In this document: positions 52,486-62,401 of the stretch, piece by piece | How positions within the stretch are numbered: the stretch's first letter is position 1 | Layout of the letters: every line of letters starts with the position of its first letter | From: Desulfitobacterium sp038181555 | Lineage (GTDB): Bacteria; Bacillota; Desulfitobacteriia; Desulfitobacteriales; Desulfitobacteriaceae | DNA length: 64,000 nt | Direction: 5' to 3' | Assembly (NCBI RefSeq): GCF_038181555.1 | Contig: NZ_JBBWUA010000011.1 | Location: 1-64,000, forward strand | Notes under the pieces: model-generated | What the model saw: the letters and a program-made list of their open reading frames with translations, nothing else | Databases searched by the model: none | Told to the model about the DNA's origin: nothing | Made by a program: the position numbers and the translations under genes

Positions 52486-52550
52486 TATTCTTCAGCAAAC
52501 TTTCAGTTAGTCCTCAGAATCATTTCAACAGGGTAGTAGATAATGAGGGT

Positions 52551-53267
52551 GTGAGCTCCAATCCGTGTAAAGAGGTGATACCTATCCAGAAGCTCAAAGG
52601 AATAAAAATCCTGATTATTGATGATGAACCCAATATTTTAGAGTTCCTGGCCATGGGATTGCTGAACGAAGGGTTTGAGGTACAGACGGCTCCCGATGGG
52701 ATGGCTGGGATTACTTTAGCTAAGCAATTCCATCCCCATATAATTATCTTGGATATTATGATGCCGGGTATGGACGGCTTTGAAGTGTGTCGGATGCTAA
52801 AAAAGCTAGAACAGGTCTCCATTATTATGCTGACTGCTAAAGATGAAGTCGAGGATCGAGTGAAAGGCTTAAGGACAGGTGCCGATGATTATATGGCCAA
52901 GCCCTTTAGCTTCGAGGAGTTGCTGGCGCGTATCTATGCCCGGGTCCGCAATCAGTTTCCCCATCTGTTGGAAGAAGTTGCGGTAGGTCCTTTGCGCATG
53001 GACGATCGGCGCAAGGAAATCCTTTTTCATGAAAAGGCCTTGGAACTTTCCCCCACGGAGTATGAGCTGCTGAAGTTCTTGATCCTTAACCAAGGGCTGG
53101 TGTTAAGCAAGTCCATGATTCTGGATAAGGTTTGGGGCTATGATTTTGTCGGGGATGATAATATTGTCGAGGTGTATATTCGCTCCTTGCGTGAAAAGCT
53201 GGGCGATAAAGAGCATCGTTTGATCCGCACTTTGCGGGGAGCCGGCTATCGGATGGATTTGCTATGA
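52551..53267 (+). CDS. OmpR-family response regulator
   Basis: 238 residues. The receiver domain has IDDEPN (acidic pocket), the phospho-acceptor Asp in ILDIMMPGMDGFEV and the Lys of MAKPFSFEELLAR. The winged-helix output domain ends IRTLRGAGYRMD. Start may be GTG 52551 (GAGGG upstream) or GTG 52575. Its stop overlaps the kinase start by four bases, so the pair is coupled. Confidence 0.92.
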   Translation: MSSNPCKEVIPIQKLKGIKILIIDDEPNILEFLAMGLLNEGFEVQTAPDGMAGITLAKQFHPHIIILDIMMPGMDGFEVCRMLKKLEQVSIIMLTAKDEVEDRVKGLRTGADDYMAKPFSFEELLARIYARVRNQFPHLLEEVAVGPLRMDDRRKEILFHEKALELSPTEYELLKFLILNQGLVLSKSMILDKVWGYDFVGDDNIVEVYIRSLREKLGDKEHRLIRTLRGAGYRMDLL

Positions 53268-54790
53268 GCAGATGGCAGGCAAGCAAAGACCGATTTTCTC
53301 TAAAAAATAGCGTTGATCCCCATTCTTTAAAATTCCAACTTCTTGCTCGCTCGCTTTTCTTCTTAGCCATCATTCTCGTATTGATTGGTATATTTCAGTA
53401 TGTCTTCCTCAAGGGGTTCATTTTATCCAGCACAGCATCCAGCATCCGCTCCCAGATGGCGTCAGTGCCCAGAGAGACTTGGACCCAGATGTTAATCTAT
53501 GCCGAAATCAATGCCAATTTCAATCTTGAAAATGGGCCGGGGGAATTAGCGCCGGGTCGAACTCCGGAGAATCCGCCTAGGGGTGTTCCTATGAATCTGA
53601 TGGATTCAGCCATTGCCTACGTGGATCTGAACGGAAATGTTACTCCCCTTAACAGCGGGGGAAACTCATCCCTATCGCCCCAACTCAGTGCTGATCAATA
53701 CCAAGAAGGTCTGATGGAAACGAGCTTTCGTGACTATATGGTGGTTAAGACCTCCGGGGGTGAAGAGCTGATGGTGGTGCTTCAGCCTCTGAATTTTCGC
53801 GGTCGCCTGATCGGGCAGATTCAGGTGAGCATGAGCACTCAGTTCGTCAATAATGTGTTATTTCGCCAGGTATTCATCTTCATGGTGCTTTCTCTATTAG
53901 CCCTCGCAGGAGGGTTAGTGGCTTACCAAGCAGTTATTAAGAGGACGCTGGTTCCCTTGTCTAATGTTGTGGATACCATGGAAAGCATTGATTCTGGGAA
54001 TCTCGATGAGCGCCTGCCTGTGGCCCAAGGGCAAACCGAGATCGACAGCTTAGCGCATTCCTTTAACGGAATGTTGGAGCGGTTAGAATCCTCCTTTGCT
54101 GCAGAAAAGGAAGCCAAGGAACAGATGCGGCGATTTGTAGCCGATGCTTCTCATGAGCTGCGGACACCCTTGACCTCCATCCATGGTTTTCTAGAGGTTC
54201 TGCAACGCGGAGCCAAGAACCAACCGGATATGCTGGACAAGTCCCTGAAGAGCATGTATGCCGAATCAGGACGAATGAAAAAGCTAATTCAGGATTTGCT
54301 CCTACTGGCAAAGCTCGATCGTTCTCCTGACGTGGAAAAAGAAGGGAAGGATCTAAAATCCCTGATTTTAGAGATGGAGCCCCAACTGCGGATGCTGGCT
54401 GAGGACCGTGAGGTTAGGCTGGATTTGGCCTCGGTGGGGCCGGTCCCTATCGATGTGGATAAAATTAAGCAGGTCATTCTTAATCTTTTCCAGAACGCAG
54501 TTCAGCACACGGATCAGAACCATGGAAGCATTCGCCTTTCCTTGCAGTCTATGGAATCGGGTGTGGAATTAGCGGTAGGGGATAACGGGCCGGGAATTTC
54601 CGAAGAGCATTTGGCCCATCTCTTTGAACGTTTTTACCGCAGTGATTCCTCGCGGGCCCGCAAATACGGCGGTTCAGGCTTGGGCTTAGCCATAACCCAG
54701 TCCCTAGTAGAGCTCCATGGGGGAACCATCTGGGTCGAAAGCAAAGTAGGCGAGGGTAGCCGCTTTGTTGTTAGGCTACCCAAGGCTTGA
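53264..54790 (+). CDS. membrane sensor histidine kinase
   Basis: 508 residues. One membrane helix at about 25-48, an extracytoplasmic sensor of about 150 residues, a second helix at about 205-227, then HAMP. DASHELRTPLTSIHGF holds the phospho-accepting His. NLFQNAVQHTD, DNGPGISEEH and GSGLGLAI form the ATP-binding N, G1 and G2 boxes. Partner of the overlapping response regulator. The signal cannot be deduced. Confidence 0.92.
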   Translation: MSRWQASKDRFSLKNSVDPHSLKFQLLARSLFFLAIILVLIGIFQYVFLKGFILSSTASSIRSQMASVPRETWTQMLIYAEINANFNLENGPGELAPGRTPENPPRGVPMNLMDSAIAYVDLNGNVTPLNSGGNSSLSPQLSADQYQEGLMETSFRDYMVVKTSGGEELMVVLQPLNFRGRLIGQIQVSMSTQFVNNVLFRQVFIFMVLSLLALAGGLVAYQAVIKRTLVPLSNVVDTMESIDSGNLDERLPVAQGQTEIDSLAHSFNGMLERLESSFAAEKEAKEQMRRFVADASHELRTPLTSIHGFLEVLQRGAKNQPDMLDKSLKSMYAESGRMKKLIQDLLLLAKLDRSPDVEKEGKDLKSLILEMEPQLRMLAEDREVRLDLASVGPVPIDVDKIKQVILNLFQNAVQHTDQNHGSIRLSLQSMESGVELAVGDNGPGISEEHLAHLFERFYRSDSSRARKYGGSGLGLAITQSLVELHGGTIWVESKVGEGSRFVVRLPKA

Positions 54791-54857
54791 TGAGGAAGAC
54801 AAGAGGGACAAAAATAATGGAAGCACAAATATAATGGCATCATAAGTCGCGCAAGGT

Positions 54858-54900
54858 TCGCAAGCTTTGCATAAGTCTCGCAAGACTCGCAAGCTTTGCA
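54858..54900 (+). repeat. two copies of a 14-nt repeat at 29-nt spacing
   Basis: TCGCAAGCTTTGCA occurs at 54858-54871 and 54887-54900, with more degenerate CGCAAG units between. Downstream of the histidine kinase gene; function unknown. Confidence 0.6.
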
Positions 54901-54932
54901 AGACTCAAAAGTATACAAGCATGATAAGAATA

Positions 54933-54970
54933 ACAAAGTGTCGTGACTCAGGTCACGGCACTTTGTTGCG
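54933..54970 (+). terminator. hairpin terminator after the two-component system
   Basis: ACAAAGTG and CGTGAC pair with GTCACG and CACTTTGT around a short loop (54933-54966). The T-tract (TTTGTTG) is weak. Confidence 0.6.
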
Positions 54971-55034
54971 CCCTAAGGTAACCTTAAATTAGGATATAAA
55001 GCATCGCTTCCCGGTGCATTAGGGAGGAATAGAA

Positions 55035-55439
55035 ATGAGTCATGATTTACTGAAAAAACAACATACGAATATTCGCCAGCTTGTTCAGGAGATTGACCAA
55101 GAGCTTAACTCTGGGAATCTGGAGCAAAAGGCCTTTGATCTGTCCTTAAAGATAAGCAAGCTATCCGGTGTTCTGGTCCTACATTTAAAATCTGAGGATG
55201 ATTACCTCTATCCCAACCTAAAAGGATCAGAAAATGAGGAAATGCGCAAGACTGCACAACAGCTCTATTCGGAAATGGGTACCTTAGCGGGAGAATTCAT
55301 GAAGTATAAGACTACATATATGTCTGCAGTAAAAATTAAGGAGAATATCCCTCAATTTATAGAGGCTTCTAAAAAGATTATTTCAGCTTTGACAAAACGT
55401 TTAGACACTGAAGATCGCAGAATATATCAGCTCATCTAA
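55035..55439 (+). CDS. hemerythrin-like HHE-domain protein
   Basis: 134 residues, all helical. KKQHTNIRQ and LHLKSEDDYLYPNL provide His and Glu/Asp residues in the spacing of HHE di-iron proteins, though not every canonical ligand is evident. AGGGAGGAA precedes the ATG. It may sense or bind oxygen or NO, or protect Fe-S proteins, as other members do. Single gene. Confidence 0.75.
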   Translation: MSHDLLKKQHTNIRQLVQEIDQELNSGNLEQKAFDLSLKISKLSGVLVLHLKSEDDYLYPNLKGSENEEMRKTAQQLYSEMGTLAGEFMKYKTTYMSAVKIKENIPQFIEASKKIISALTKRLDTEDRRIYQLI

Positions 55440-55526
55440 AAGTAACAAATAAAATAAATATAAAATAATATATGAAATATGCAAAGATGAGCCCATGGGC
55501 CTAAAAAGTCCATGAGATAATAAACG

Positions 55527-55636
55527 GCCACGATTCGGTTTAGAAGGTGTGCTCCCAAAGGTAGGCAGATTAACAATAAATCTGTTACCGAAAGGGGAGC
55601 CTACCTAGACTATCGAATCGTGGCTATAATTTTTTA
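55527..55636. terminator. large nested hairpin between convergent hemerythrin-like and polC genes
   Basis: Three helices nest: GCCACGATTCG (55527-55537) with CGAATCGTGGC (55614-55624), GCTCCC (55551-55556) with GGGAGC (55595-55600), and GGTAG..CAGATT (55560-55571) with AATCTGTTACC (55579-55589). A T-tract follows on the plus strand. It can end transcription from both sides, but it is far larger than a normal terminator. Confidence 0.75.
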
Positions 55637-58600
55637 TGAAATCAAATCAAAGAAGCTCATTTGATCGCTTTCCGGTATCCCTTGGAAGCAATCGAATTTC
55701 TTCAAGACATCGATGGTGGAATTGCCGATCTTACCGCGTTTTTTTACATCCTCGATGGAGTTGAAGGGTTTTTCTTGAGCGGCGTTATAGAGTCCTTCGG
55801 CAGCTACCGTTCCCATGCCAGAGATACTGTTTAGGGGCGGTCTTAGGGCATTTCCCTCCACTTGGAATTTCGTGGCGTGGGATTGATAAAGGTCTATGGG
55901 TAGGAAGGAGAAGCCGCGCTCATACATTTCTAGGACGATTTCCAAGTCATCGAAGAGATCCTTGTCCTTCGGTGCCGCCTGATTGCCAAGGGCCTCGATT
56001 TCCTTCATCTTCGCCTTCACTTTTTCTTTACCATAGATCATAAATTCAGCGTCAAAGGCTTTGGCGCGGATGGAGAAGTAAGCGGCGTAATAGGCCAAGG
56101 GGATGTGGACCTTAAACCAAGCGATCCGGAAGGCCATCATCACGTAGGCTGCCGCGTGGGCTTTGGGGAACATGTATTTGATTTTGCGGCAGGAATCGAT
56201 ATACCACTCCGGAACATTATGCTCGCGCATTAGGGCTTCATACTCCGGCCATTTGGCATCCTTTAAAGCTTTACCCTTCCGCACCAGCTCCATGATTTTA
56301 AAGGCGGTATTGGGGGGCAGGCCCTTACGAATCAGGTAAGTCATGATCTCATCACGTGTACAGACAGCCTCACTCAAGGTCACGGTACCGGCATCGATTA
56401 AGTCTTTGGCATTACCCAGCCAGACATCTGTTCCGTGGGAAAGTCCCGAGATACAGATCAAGTCCTCAAAGGCCTTGGGCATAGTGTCTAAAAGCATGCC
56501 TCGCACGAATCGGGTGCCAAATTCGGGGACCCCGAAAGTTCCCACCTTAGAATTGATTTGTTCGGGGCTGACCCCTAAAGCTCTGGTGGAGGAGAAAAGG
56601 GACATGGTCTCCGGATCGTCCATGGGAATCGTTTTCGGGTCTACCCCGGTAATATCTTGCAGCATGCGAATAACCGTAGGATCATCGTGTCCCAGGATAT
56701 CCAGTTTCAACAGATTCTGGTCAATGGAGTGGTAGTCAAAATGGGTCGTGATGATGTCCGAGTTGGGGTCATCGGCAGGATGCTGAACAGGGCAGAATTC
56801 GAAGATCTCCCGGCCCTTCGGCACGACGATGATGCCCCCCGGATGCTGCCCCGAGGTTCTTTTGATACCTGTACAGCCTTTGGCGATGCGGACAATTTCT
56901 GCCTTGTTGGCGGTGCCGCCTTTTTCTTCGAAGTATTTCTTCACGTAGCCAAAGGCTGTTTTGTCGGCGATGGTGCCGATGGTTCCCGCCTTGAAGGTGG
57001 TGCCCTTACCGAAGATGACCTCAGTATATTTATGAGCCTTGGCTTGGTATTCTCCTGAAAAGTTTAAGTCAATATCAGGCTCCTTATCGCCGTTAAAGCC
57101 TAAGAAAGTTTCAAAGGGGATATCGATGCCATCCTTGTCGAGCTTAGTGCCGCATTCAGGGCAGTCTCGATCGGGCAAGTCAAAGCCGATTCGCCGGTCA
57201 TGGTCGGAGAAGTCCGAGTAGTGGCAGCTAGGGCAGCGGTAATGAGGGGGTAAAGCGTTGACTTCGGTGATCCCGGTCAGATAGGCGACTACAGAAGAAC
57301 CCACCGATCCCCGGGAACCGACCAGATAGCCGTCCTCGTTGGATTTCCAAACCAGCTTTTGGGCGATGATATACATGACTGAGAAGCCGTTTTTGATAAT
57401 AGAATCCAGCTCGCGCTCCAGCCTTTTCTCGACGATCTCTGGCAAGGGATCACCATAGAGCTCATGGGCCTTGCTGTAGGTAATTTCCCTAAGAGTATTC
57501 TCGCAGCCCTCGATATGTGGGGTGGCTTTCTCTTGAGAGATAGGACTGATGGGCTCACACCAATTAGAGATGAGATTGGTGTTGGTGACCACCACCTCAT
57601 AGGCTTTGTCCTCGCCCAAATAGTAGAACTCCTCGAGCATTTCATCGGTGGTTTTGAGATAGAGAGGGGGCTGGTCATCTGCGTCCTTATAGCCTTGACC
57701 CGCTTCTAAGATCCGCCGATAAATCTCATCCTGAGGATCGATGAAGTGAACATCCCCTGTGGCGACCACGGGTTTATGGAGCTTTTCACCGAGAGCGACG
57801 ATTTTACGATTGATTTCCATCAGGTATTCTTTATTAGGTACTTGTTCGCTGCGCACTAGGTAGTCATTATTGTTTAGGGGTTGGATCTCCAGATAATCGT
57901 ATTCTTCCGCGATGGCTTCGATCTCTTCAGTGGATTTGCCGAGAAGGATCGCTTGGAATAGTTCGCCCTCGCTACAGGCGCTGCCTAGGATGAGGCCTTC
58001 TGAGTATTTTTTGAGAAGGCTCTTTAAGATTCGCGGCTTTTTGTAGAAATAATCCAAGTGGGAGTAGGAGACCAGCTTATATAAATTCTTTAAGCCCGTA
58101 TAGTTCTTGGCTAGAATAATGGCATGATAGGTTTTGAGCTTCTTATATTCTTCCTTCTTCGCTGTTTCATCCGCTGCCATCAGGTCGATATCCTCGAGAG
58201 TGACCGCACCTCGTTCCTTGAGCTTATCCAGCATGATATTGAAGACTTTCACCGTGGTATCCACGTCATCTAAAGCGCGATGGGCGACCTCCACATTAAT
58301 ACCGAGATTTTTGGCGATCCGGCCTAATTTGTAGGTTTTATATTCGGGGAAAAGCTCCTTAGCCAGGGCTAAGGTATCCAGGTAGGTGTAGTTAAAATCA
58401 TAGCCTAAGACCTTGGCATTATGCTTTAAGAAGCCCATATCAAAATCAGCGTTATGAGCGACCAAAACGCAGTCCTCCAGAAAATCGAGAAGCTTGGGCA
58501 TGACCTGGTCGATGGTCTCTGCGTCCTTGACCATATCGTCTGTGATGTGGGTTACCTCGACAACCCGGGCTGGAATCGGCTTTTGAGGATTGACAAAGCA

Positions 58601-60025
58601 GGTGAATTGATCGATGACCTTACCCGCTTGTACCTTCATGGCCCCTATCTCCGTAATTTTCTCCGTTACGGCAGAGAAACCGGTGGTTTCCAAGTCCAAC
58701 ACACAATAAGTCGTATCGATGGACTGGCCTAGGGGGTGTGCTACGGCGGGTTTTTTATCCGGAGCCAAATAGGCCTCCACCCCATAGATTACCTTGAAAT
58801 CAGGATTATCCCGACCGATGAGCTTATGGGCCTCGGGGAAGGACTGCACCACCCCGTGATCGGTGATGGCCATGGATTTCATGCCCCAGCTCATGGCTCG
58901 CTTGATGAGGTCGGTGGCACTGGTCATGGCGTCCATCTGACTCATCTGGGTATGTAAGTGTAGCTCCACGCGCTTTTCCTTGGCTCGGTCCTGACGAACA
59001 ACCTTGCGGAGGCCTTCAATCTCGACGATGGTATTGGCAATTAGCTCGATTTCCCCGGAGAACTTACTCAAGCCGGCATTGCCGGAGAGTTTGACCCCTT
59101 TGGTCTTTTGCAGGCGAGCTAAAACCTCCCCATCTTCGCCGGGCTTGAGGAAGGCTTTGCAGGTCAGGGAGCTCGAACCATCATATAAGTCAAAGGAAAT
59201 CAAGGTTTTGCCGCTTCTTAATTCCTTAGCCTCAATATTCGATAGCTCACCTTGGAGAGCGACTTTTCCCTCATCGGGGGTAATATCGATGATTTTAATA
59301 ACTTTATCCTTAATGGTTGCATTGCGGCCCAAAATCAGCTGGGGATCGCCTTTTTTGCTGTCCGCTTCGGCTTTGCCTTTGGCCTTGGTTTTTTCTTTTC
59401 CCTTGGCACTTGCTTCTGGATTTTTTTCGGTATCATCCTTAGGTGCTACAGCCCCAAAGGCGGTGCCGGATTGAACCGGGGAGACCATCACTTGCTCTTG
59501 GATCAGCTGCATTTCTCTTTCTTGAATGGCCTCTTGGAGTCGAATGACTTCTTCAGGGCTGACCTGATCAACAAAGTGAATCTGATAGGTTGCTCCATAA
59601 AGGTTTTGGATGGCTTCTTGGATGATCTTGTCGTAACCCTTACCTTTAAGTAAGTAGGATACCGCGATCTTAAAGTTAAAATTAACCCTCTGTTCGCTGA
59701 TTTCATAGTCACAGTTATTGATGGCGGATTTGAGAAGAGGGTGTTTGCGAGTCAACATCCCCAATATATTTTTTAGCTCCGCCTCAAGGGGTTTTTTTGA
59801 AGTGCCCTCGACATACTCAACGATGATCTCCGAATCCTCTAAGGAGAGTCGTTGACGGATGAATTGATTCAAGGCTGTAATTTCTTCGATGCCAATATAT
59901 TGATCAGAGCTGATTCTCATCTCTAACGCTTTGCTCTTTTCTTTTAAAACCACGGCTTTTACAAGGGCAGTGCTTAAGTTAAAGCCAGCCTCGTATTCGC
60001 TAAAAATTTCATTTACTCTTTTCAT
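55634..60025 (-). CDS. polC: DNA polymerase III alpha subunit, PolC type
   Basis: 1463 residues, the replicative polymerase of Bacillota. Domains in order: N-terminal segment and OB-fold (about 235-340), PHP domain (VELHLHTQMSQMDAM, ITDHGVV), an inserted 3'-5' proofreading exonuclease (VLDLETTGFS, HNADFDMGF, HRALDDVDTT), the zinc module CPSCHYSDF...CPECG, and the polymerase core (EPDIDLNFSG, GQHPGGI). KAHAAAYVMMAFRIAW marks the C-terminal fingers. A charged low-complexity stretch (about 195-225) precedes the OB domain. Length and order match the family. Confidence 0.96.
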   Translation of the reverse strand: MKRVNEIFSEYEAGFNLSTALVKAVVLKEKSKALEMRISSDQYIGIEEITALNQFIRQRLSLEDSEIIVEYVEGTSKKPLEAELKNILGMLTRKHPLLKSAINNCDYEISEQRVNFNFKIAVSYLLKGKGYDKIIQEAIQNLYGATYQIHFVDQVSPEEVIRLQEAIQEREMQLIQEQVMVSPVQSGTAFGAVAPKDDTEKNPEASAKGKEKTKAKGKAEADSKKGDPQLILGRNATIKDKVIKIIDITPDEGKVALQGELSNIEAKELRSGKTLISFDLYDGSSSLTCKAFLKPGEDGEVLARLQKTKGVKLSGNAGLSKFSGEIELIANTIVEIEGLRKVVRQDRAKEKRVELHLHTQMSQMDAMTSATDLIKRAMSWGMKSMAITDHGVVQSFPEAHKLIGRDNPDFKVIYGVEAYLAPDKKPAVAHPLGQSIDTTYCVLDLETTGFSAVTEKITEIGAMKVQAGKVIDQFTCFVNPQKPIPARVVEVTHITDDMVKDAETIDQVMPKLLDFLEDCVLVAHNADFDMGFLKHNAKVLGYDFNYTYLDTLALAKELFPEYKTYKLGRIAKNLGINVEVAHRALDDVDTTVKVFNIMLDKLKERGAVTLEDIDLMAADETAKKEEYKKLKTYHAIILAKNYTGLKNLYKLVSYSHLDYFYKKPRILKSLLKKYSEGLILGSACSEGELFQAILLGKSTEEIEAIAEEYDYLEIQPLNNNDYLVRSEQVPNKEYLMEINRKIVALGEKLHKPVVATGDVHFIDPQDEIYRRILEAGQGYKDADDQPPLYLKTTDEMLEEFYYLGEDKAYEVVVTNTNLISNWCEPISPISQEKATPHIEGCENTLREITYSKAHELYGDPLPEIVEKRLERELDSIIKNGFSVMYIIAQKLVWKSNEDGYLVGSRGSVGSSVVAYLTGITEVNALPPHYRCPSCHYSDFSDHDRRIGFDLPDRDCPECGTKLDKDGIDIPFETFLGFNGDKEPDIDLNFSGEYQAKAHKYTEVIFGKGTTFKAGTIGTIADKTAFGYVKKYFEEKGGTANKAEIVRIAKGCTGIKRTSGQHPGGIIVVPKGREIFEFCPVQHPADDPNSDIITTHFDYHSIDQNLLKLDILGHDDPTVIRMLQDITGVDPKTIPMDDPETMSLFSSTRALGVSPEQINSKVGTFGVPEFGTRFVRGMLLDTMPKAFEDLICISGLSHGTDVWLGNAKDLIDAGTVTLSEAVCTRDEIMTYLIRKGLPPNTAFKIMELVRKGKALKDAKWPEYEALMREHNVPEWYIDSCRKIKYMFPKAHAAAYVMMAFRIAWFKVHIPLAYYAAYFSIRAKAFDAEFMIYGKEKVKAKMKEIEALGNQAAPKDKDLFDDLEIVLEMYERGFSFLPIDLYQSHATKFQVEGNALRPPLNSISGMGTVAAEGLYNAAQEKPFNSIEDVKKRGKIGNSTIDVLKKFDCFQGIPESDQMSFFDLIS

Positions 60026-60593
60026 CGTTGTTACCCAATTCTCCCCATACTCTGTCGTTTTCTATGCGCAATGTTATCTATCTTTGTTAGATATCCAATC
60101 TTCATTTTAACATGAGAGCCTCTCGGACAGAAGGAGATATTTTTTACTTGACAATGCTTAAGTTGCTGTTATAGAATACATTAAACACAATATCATAATA
60201 CTATAGTAAATACACTGATGAGGATTAGTAGAATGTTTCGGAGCGTTTAGAGAGCTGTTGGTTGGTGGAAAACAGCGGCCGAGATGGATTCGAACTCGCC
60301 TCGGAGTAGCTCGCTGAAATGAAGAAGAGTAGGTGGAGTCGGAGCCTAACCGTTACAGTAGGAGGATATAAGGTCGCAAAGGGCGTGAAGATAACTGACG
60401 AGCTTTTTCGATCCGTATCTATGGAGCGCAGGCCGTAAGGCTTGAATGAGAGTGGTACCACGTAAGATGTTAAGTCTTTCGTCTCTATGGTTGTAGAGAT
60501 GAAGGATTTTTTTATTTTCCAATTCAGAATATGTAGGGAACAATCCCTGTGTTGTTCTGCAACAGCAAAGATATGAGAAAGGGATGATAGGCA
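60026..60593 (+). promoter_or_regulatory. leuA leader region: promoter, T-box and terminator
   Basis: Between polC and leuA. A promoter (TTGACA 60148-60153, TATAGA 60170-60175, 16-bp spacer) precedes the T-box leader. A 690-bp reading frame on the opposite strand here is a shadow of the leader and the start of leuA. Confidence 0.75.
60225..60520 (+). ncRNA. T-box leader, probably leucine-specific
   Basis: Stem I has the distal-loop pattern AGAGAGC...GGTTGGTGGAAAACAGC (about 60247-60275) and, on its 3' side, GAACTC (about 60293), where CTC is the expected Leu specifier. The T-box proper GAGAGTGGTACCACG lies at 60448-60462. The terminator CTTTCGTCTCTA/TAGAGATGAAGG followed by TTTTTTT is at 60475-60518. 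Uncharged tRNA-Leu would stabilise the antiterminator and turn on leuA. Confidence 0.88.
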
Positions 60594-62258
60594 ATGAAAA
60601 ATTGTGATAAGTATCAACGGGGCTATTTTATGCCACCCGTAACTTCTTTGAAATGGGCGCAACTGGAGTATATCACGACCCCTCCAACCTGGTGTAGCGT
60701 GGATCTGCGCGACGGTAATCAGGCTTTGGTGGTACCCATGAGCTTGGAAGAAAAATTGGAGTTCTTTCAACTGCTGGTGCAGGTCGGCTTCAAGGAAATT
60801 GAAGTGGGCTTTCCTGCGGCCTCGGAGACGGAGTATACCTTTTTGCGCACCTTGATCGAACAGAATCTGATTCCTGAGGATGTGAGCATTCAGGTGTTGA
60901 CTCAATCCAGAGAGCATATCATTGAGAAGACCTTTAAAGCTTTAGAAGGAGCAAAAAGGGCCGTGGTCCACCTCTACAACTCGACTTCGGTTGCCCAACG
61001 GGAGCAGGTCTTTAAGATGACCAAGGAAGAAATTATCGAGATTGCGGTGAGTGGTGCTCGCTTGCTGAAACAATATGCGGCTAAAACAGAGGGCAACTTC
61101 CGGTTTGAATATTCACCGGAAAGCTTTACCGGCACGGAGATGGAATTTGCGCTGGACATCTGCAATAAGGTTCTTGAGGTGTTTGAACCTACCCCTGAGA
61201 ATAAAGTGATAATCAATTTACCGGCAACCGTGTCCATGTCCATGCCCCACGTTTATGCCAGTCAAATCGAGTATATGAGTGATCATCTCAAGTATCGGGA
61301 TAATGTGATTCTCTCCCTCCATCCCCATAATGACCGAGGCACGGCTGTAGCTGATGCAGAGCTGGGCTTGCTAGCCGGCGGTCAGCGCATCGAAGGGACG
61401 TTGTTTGGGAATGGGGAGCGTACGGGTAATGTAGATATCGTGACCTTGGCCCTCAACATGTTTTCCCATGGGGTGAACCCCGGCTTAAACTTTGAAAATA
61501 TGCTGGATATTACCGCGGGCTATGAAAAGCTAACCGGGATGAAGGTCCACGAACGTCAACCTTACGGCGGCAAGCTGGTTTTTGCAGCGTTCTCTGGTTC
61601 CCATCAAGATGCCATTACCAAAGGTATGAAATATCGGGAAGAGCGCGATTGCAACAACTGGACCGTGCCTTATCTGCTTATCGACCCTCAAGACATTGGT
61701 CGGGAGTATGAGGGAGATGTCATCCGCATCAATAGTCAGTCCGGTAAGGGGGGCATTGCCTTCTTACTGGAACAGCATTACGCTTTTGACTTACCGGCTA
61801 AGATGCGTGAGGACTTCGGCTATAAGGTGAAGAGTGTCTCAGATCAGCTGCATAAGGAGCTGATGCCCGCAGAGATCAAAGATATTTTCGTCAAGGAATA
61901 TGTCAATATCGACCATCCCGTTGAGTTGGTGAATTTCCGGTTCAATGGACAGGAAGATTTCTACACCACCGTCACCATCCGCTATGATAATGAAACTCTG
62001 GAGTTATCAGGAAAAGGAGAGGGCCGTCTGGACGCTATCAGCAATGTCCTCCAAACCCAACTGGGGTTATCCTACTCCAACCTTAGCTATAAAGAGCATG
62101 CTCTGGAGGTAGGCTCCAAATCACAGGCGGTTTCCTATGTCAGCATCACCGGTCCCGATGGCGCGCTACACTGGGGCTGCGGCATCCACATGGACATCTT
62201 TACTTCTTCGGTGAAAGCCTTGATCAGTGCGATTAATGCAATGAAGAAAGCGAAATAA
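60594..62258 (+). CDS. leuA: 2-isopropylmalate synthase, LeuA type 2
   Basis: 554 residues. WCSVDLRDGNQAL is the DRE/metal site of the aldolase-like domain, SLHPHNDRGTAVA carries the metal histidines, and a C-terminal leucine-binding regulatory domain follows (about 420-550). Length and PPVTSLKWAQLEYITTPPTW opening fit the E. coli-unlike LeuA2 branch. Condenses acetyl-CoA and 2-ketoisovalerate in leucine synthesis. Under T-box control; no leuB, leuC or leuD follow it here. Confidence 0.93.
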   Translation: MKNCDKYQRGYFMPPVTSLKWAQLEYITTPPTWCSVDLRDGNQALVVPMSLEEKLEFFQLLVQVGFKEIEVGFPAASETEYTFLRTLIEQNLIPEDVSIQVLTQSREHIIEKTFKALEGAKRAVVHLYNSTSVAQREQVFKMTKEEIIEIAVSGARLLKQYAAKTEGNFRFEYSPESFTGTEMEFALDICNKVLEVFEPTPENKVIINLPATVSMSMPHVYASQIEYMSDHLKYRDNVILSLHPHNDRGTAVADAELGLLAGGQRIEGTLFGNGERTGNVDIVTLALNMFSHGVNPGLNFENMLDITAGYEKLTGMKVHERQPYGGKLVFAAFSGSHQDAITKGMKYREERDCNNWTVPYLLIDPQDIGREYEGDVIRINSQSGKGGIAFLLEQHYAFDLPAKMREDFGYKVKSVSDQLHKELMPAEIKDIFVKEYVNIDHPVELVNFRFNGQEDFYTTVTIRYDNETLELSGKGEGRLDAISNVLQTQLGLSYSNLSYKEHALEVGSKSQAVSYVSITGPDGALHWGCGIHMDIFTSSVKALISAINAMKKAK

Positions 62259-62401
62259 ATCCAAACTATGCGATTTAATCCCAAACTATGATTTGAAGCA
62301 CAGTTCTCCCAAGTCATTCATGGTATCATTCTTATATGAAGTTAATGAGTTAACTTGTTTCCAATGTCCACGCAGTGGAGACTCACGTAAGGATGGGGAT
62401 A

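Noticed and set aside
60225..60917. A 230-codon minus-strand reading frame overlapping the leuA leader and start
   Set aside because: It is the antisense of a well-defined T-box leader and of leuA. It has no ribosome binding site and no recognisable domain.
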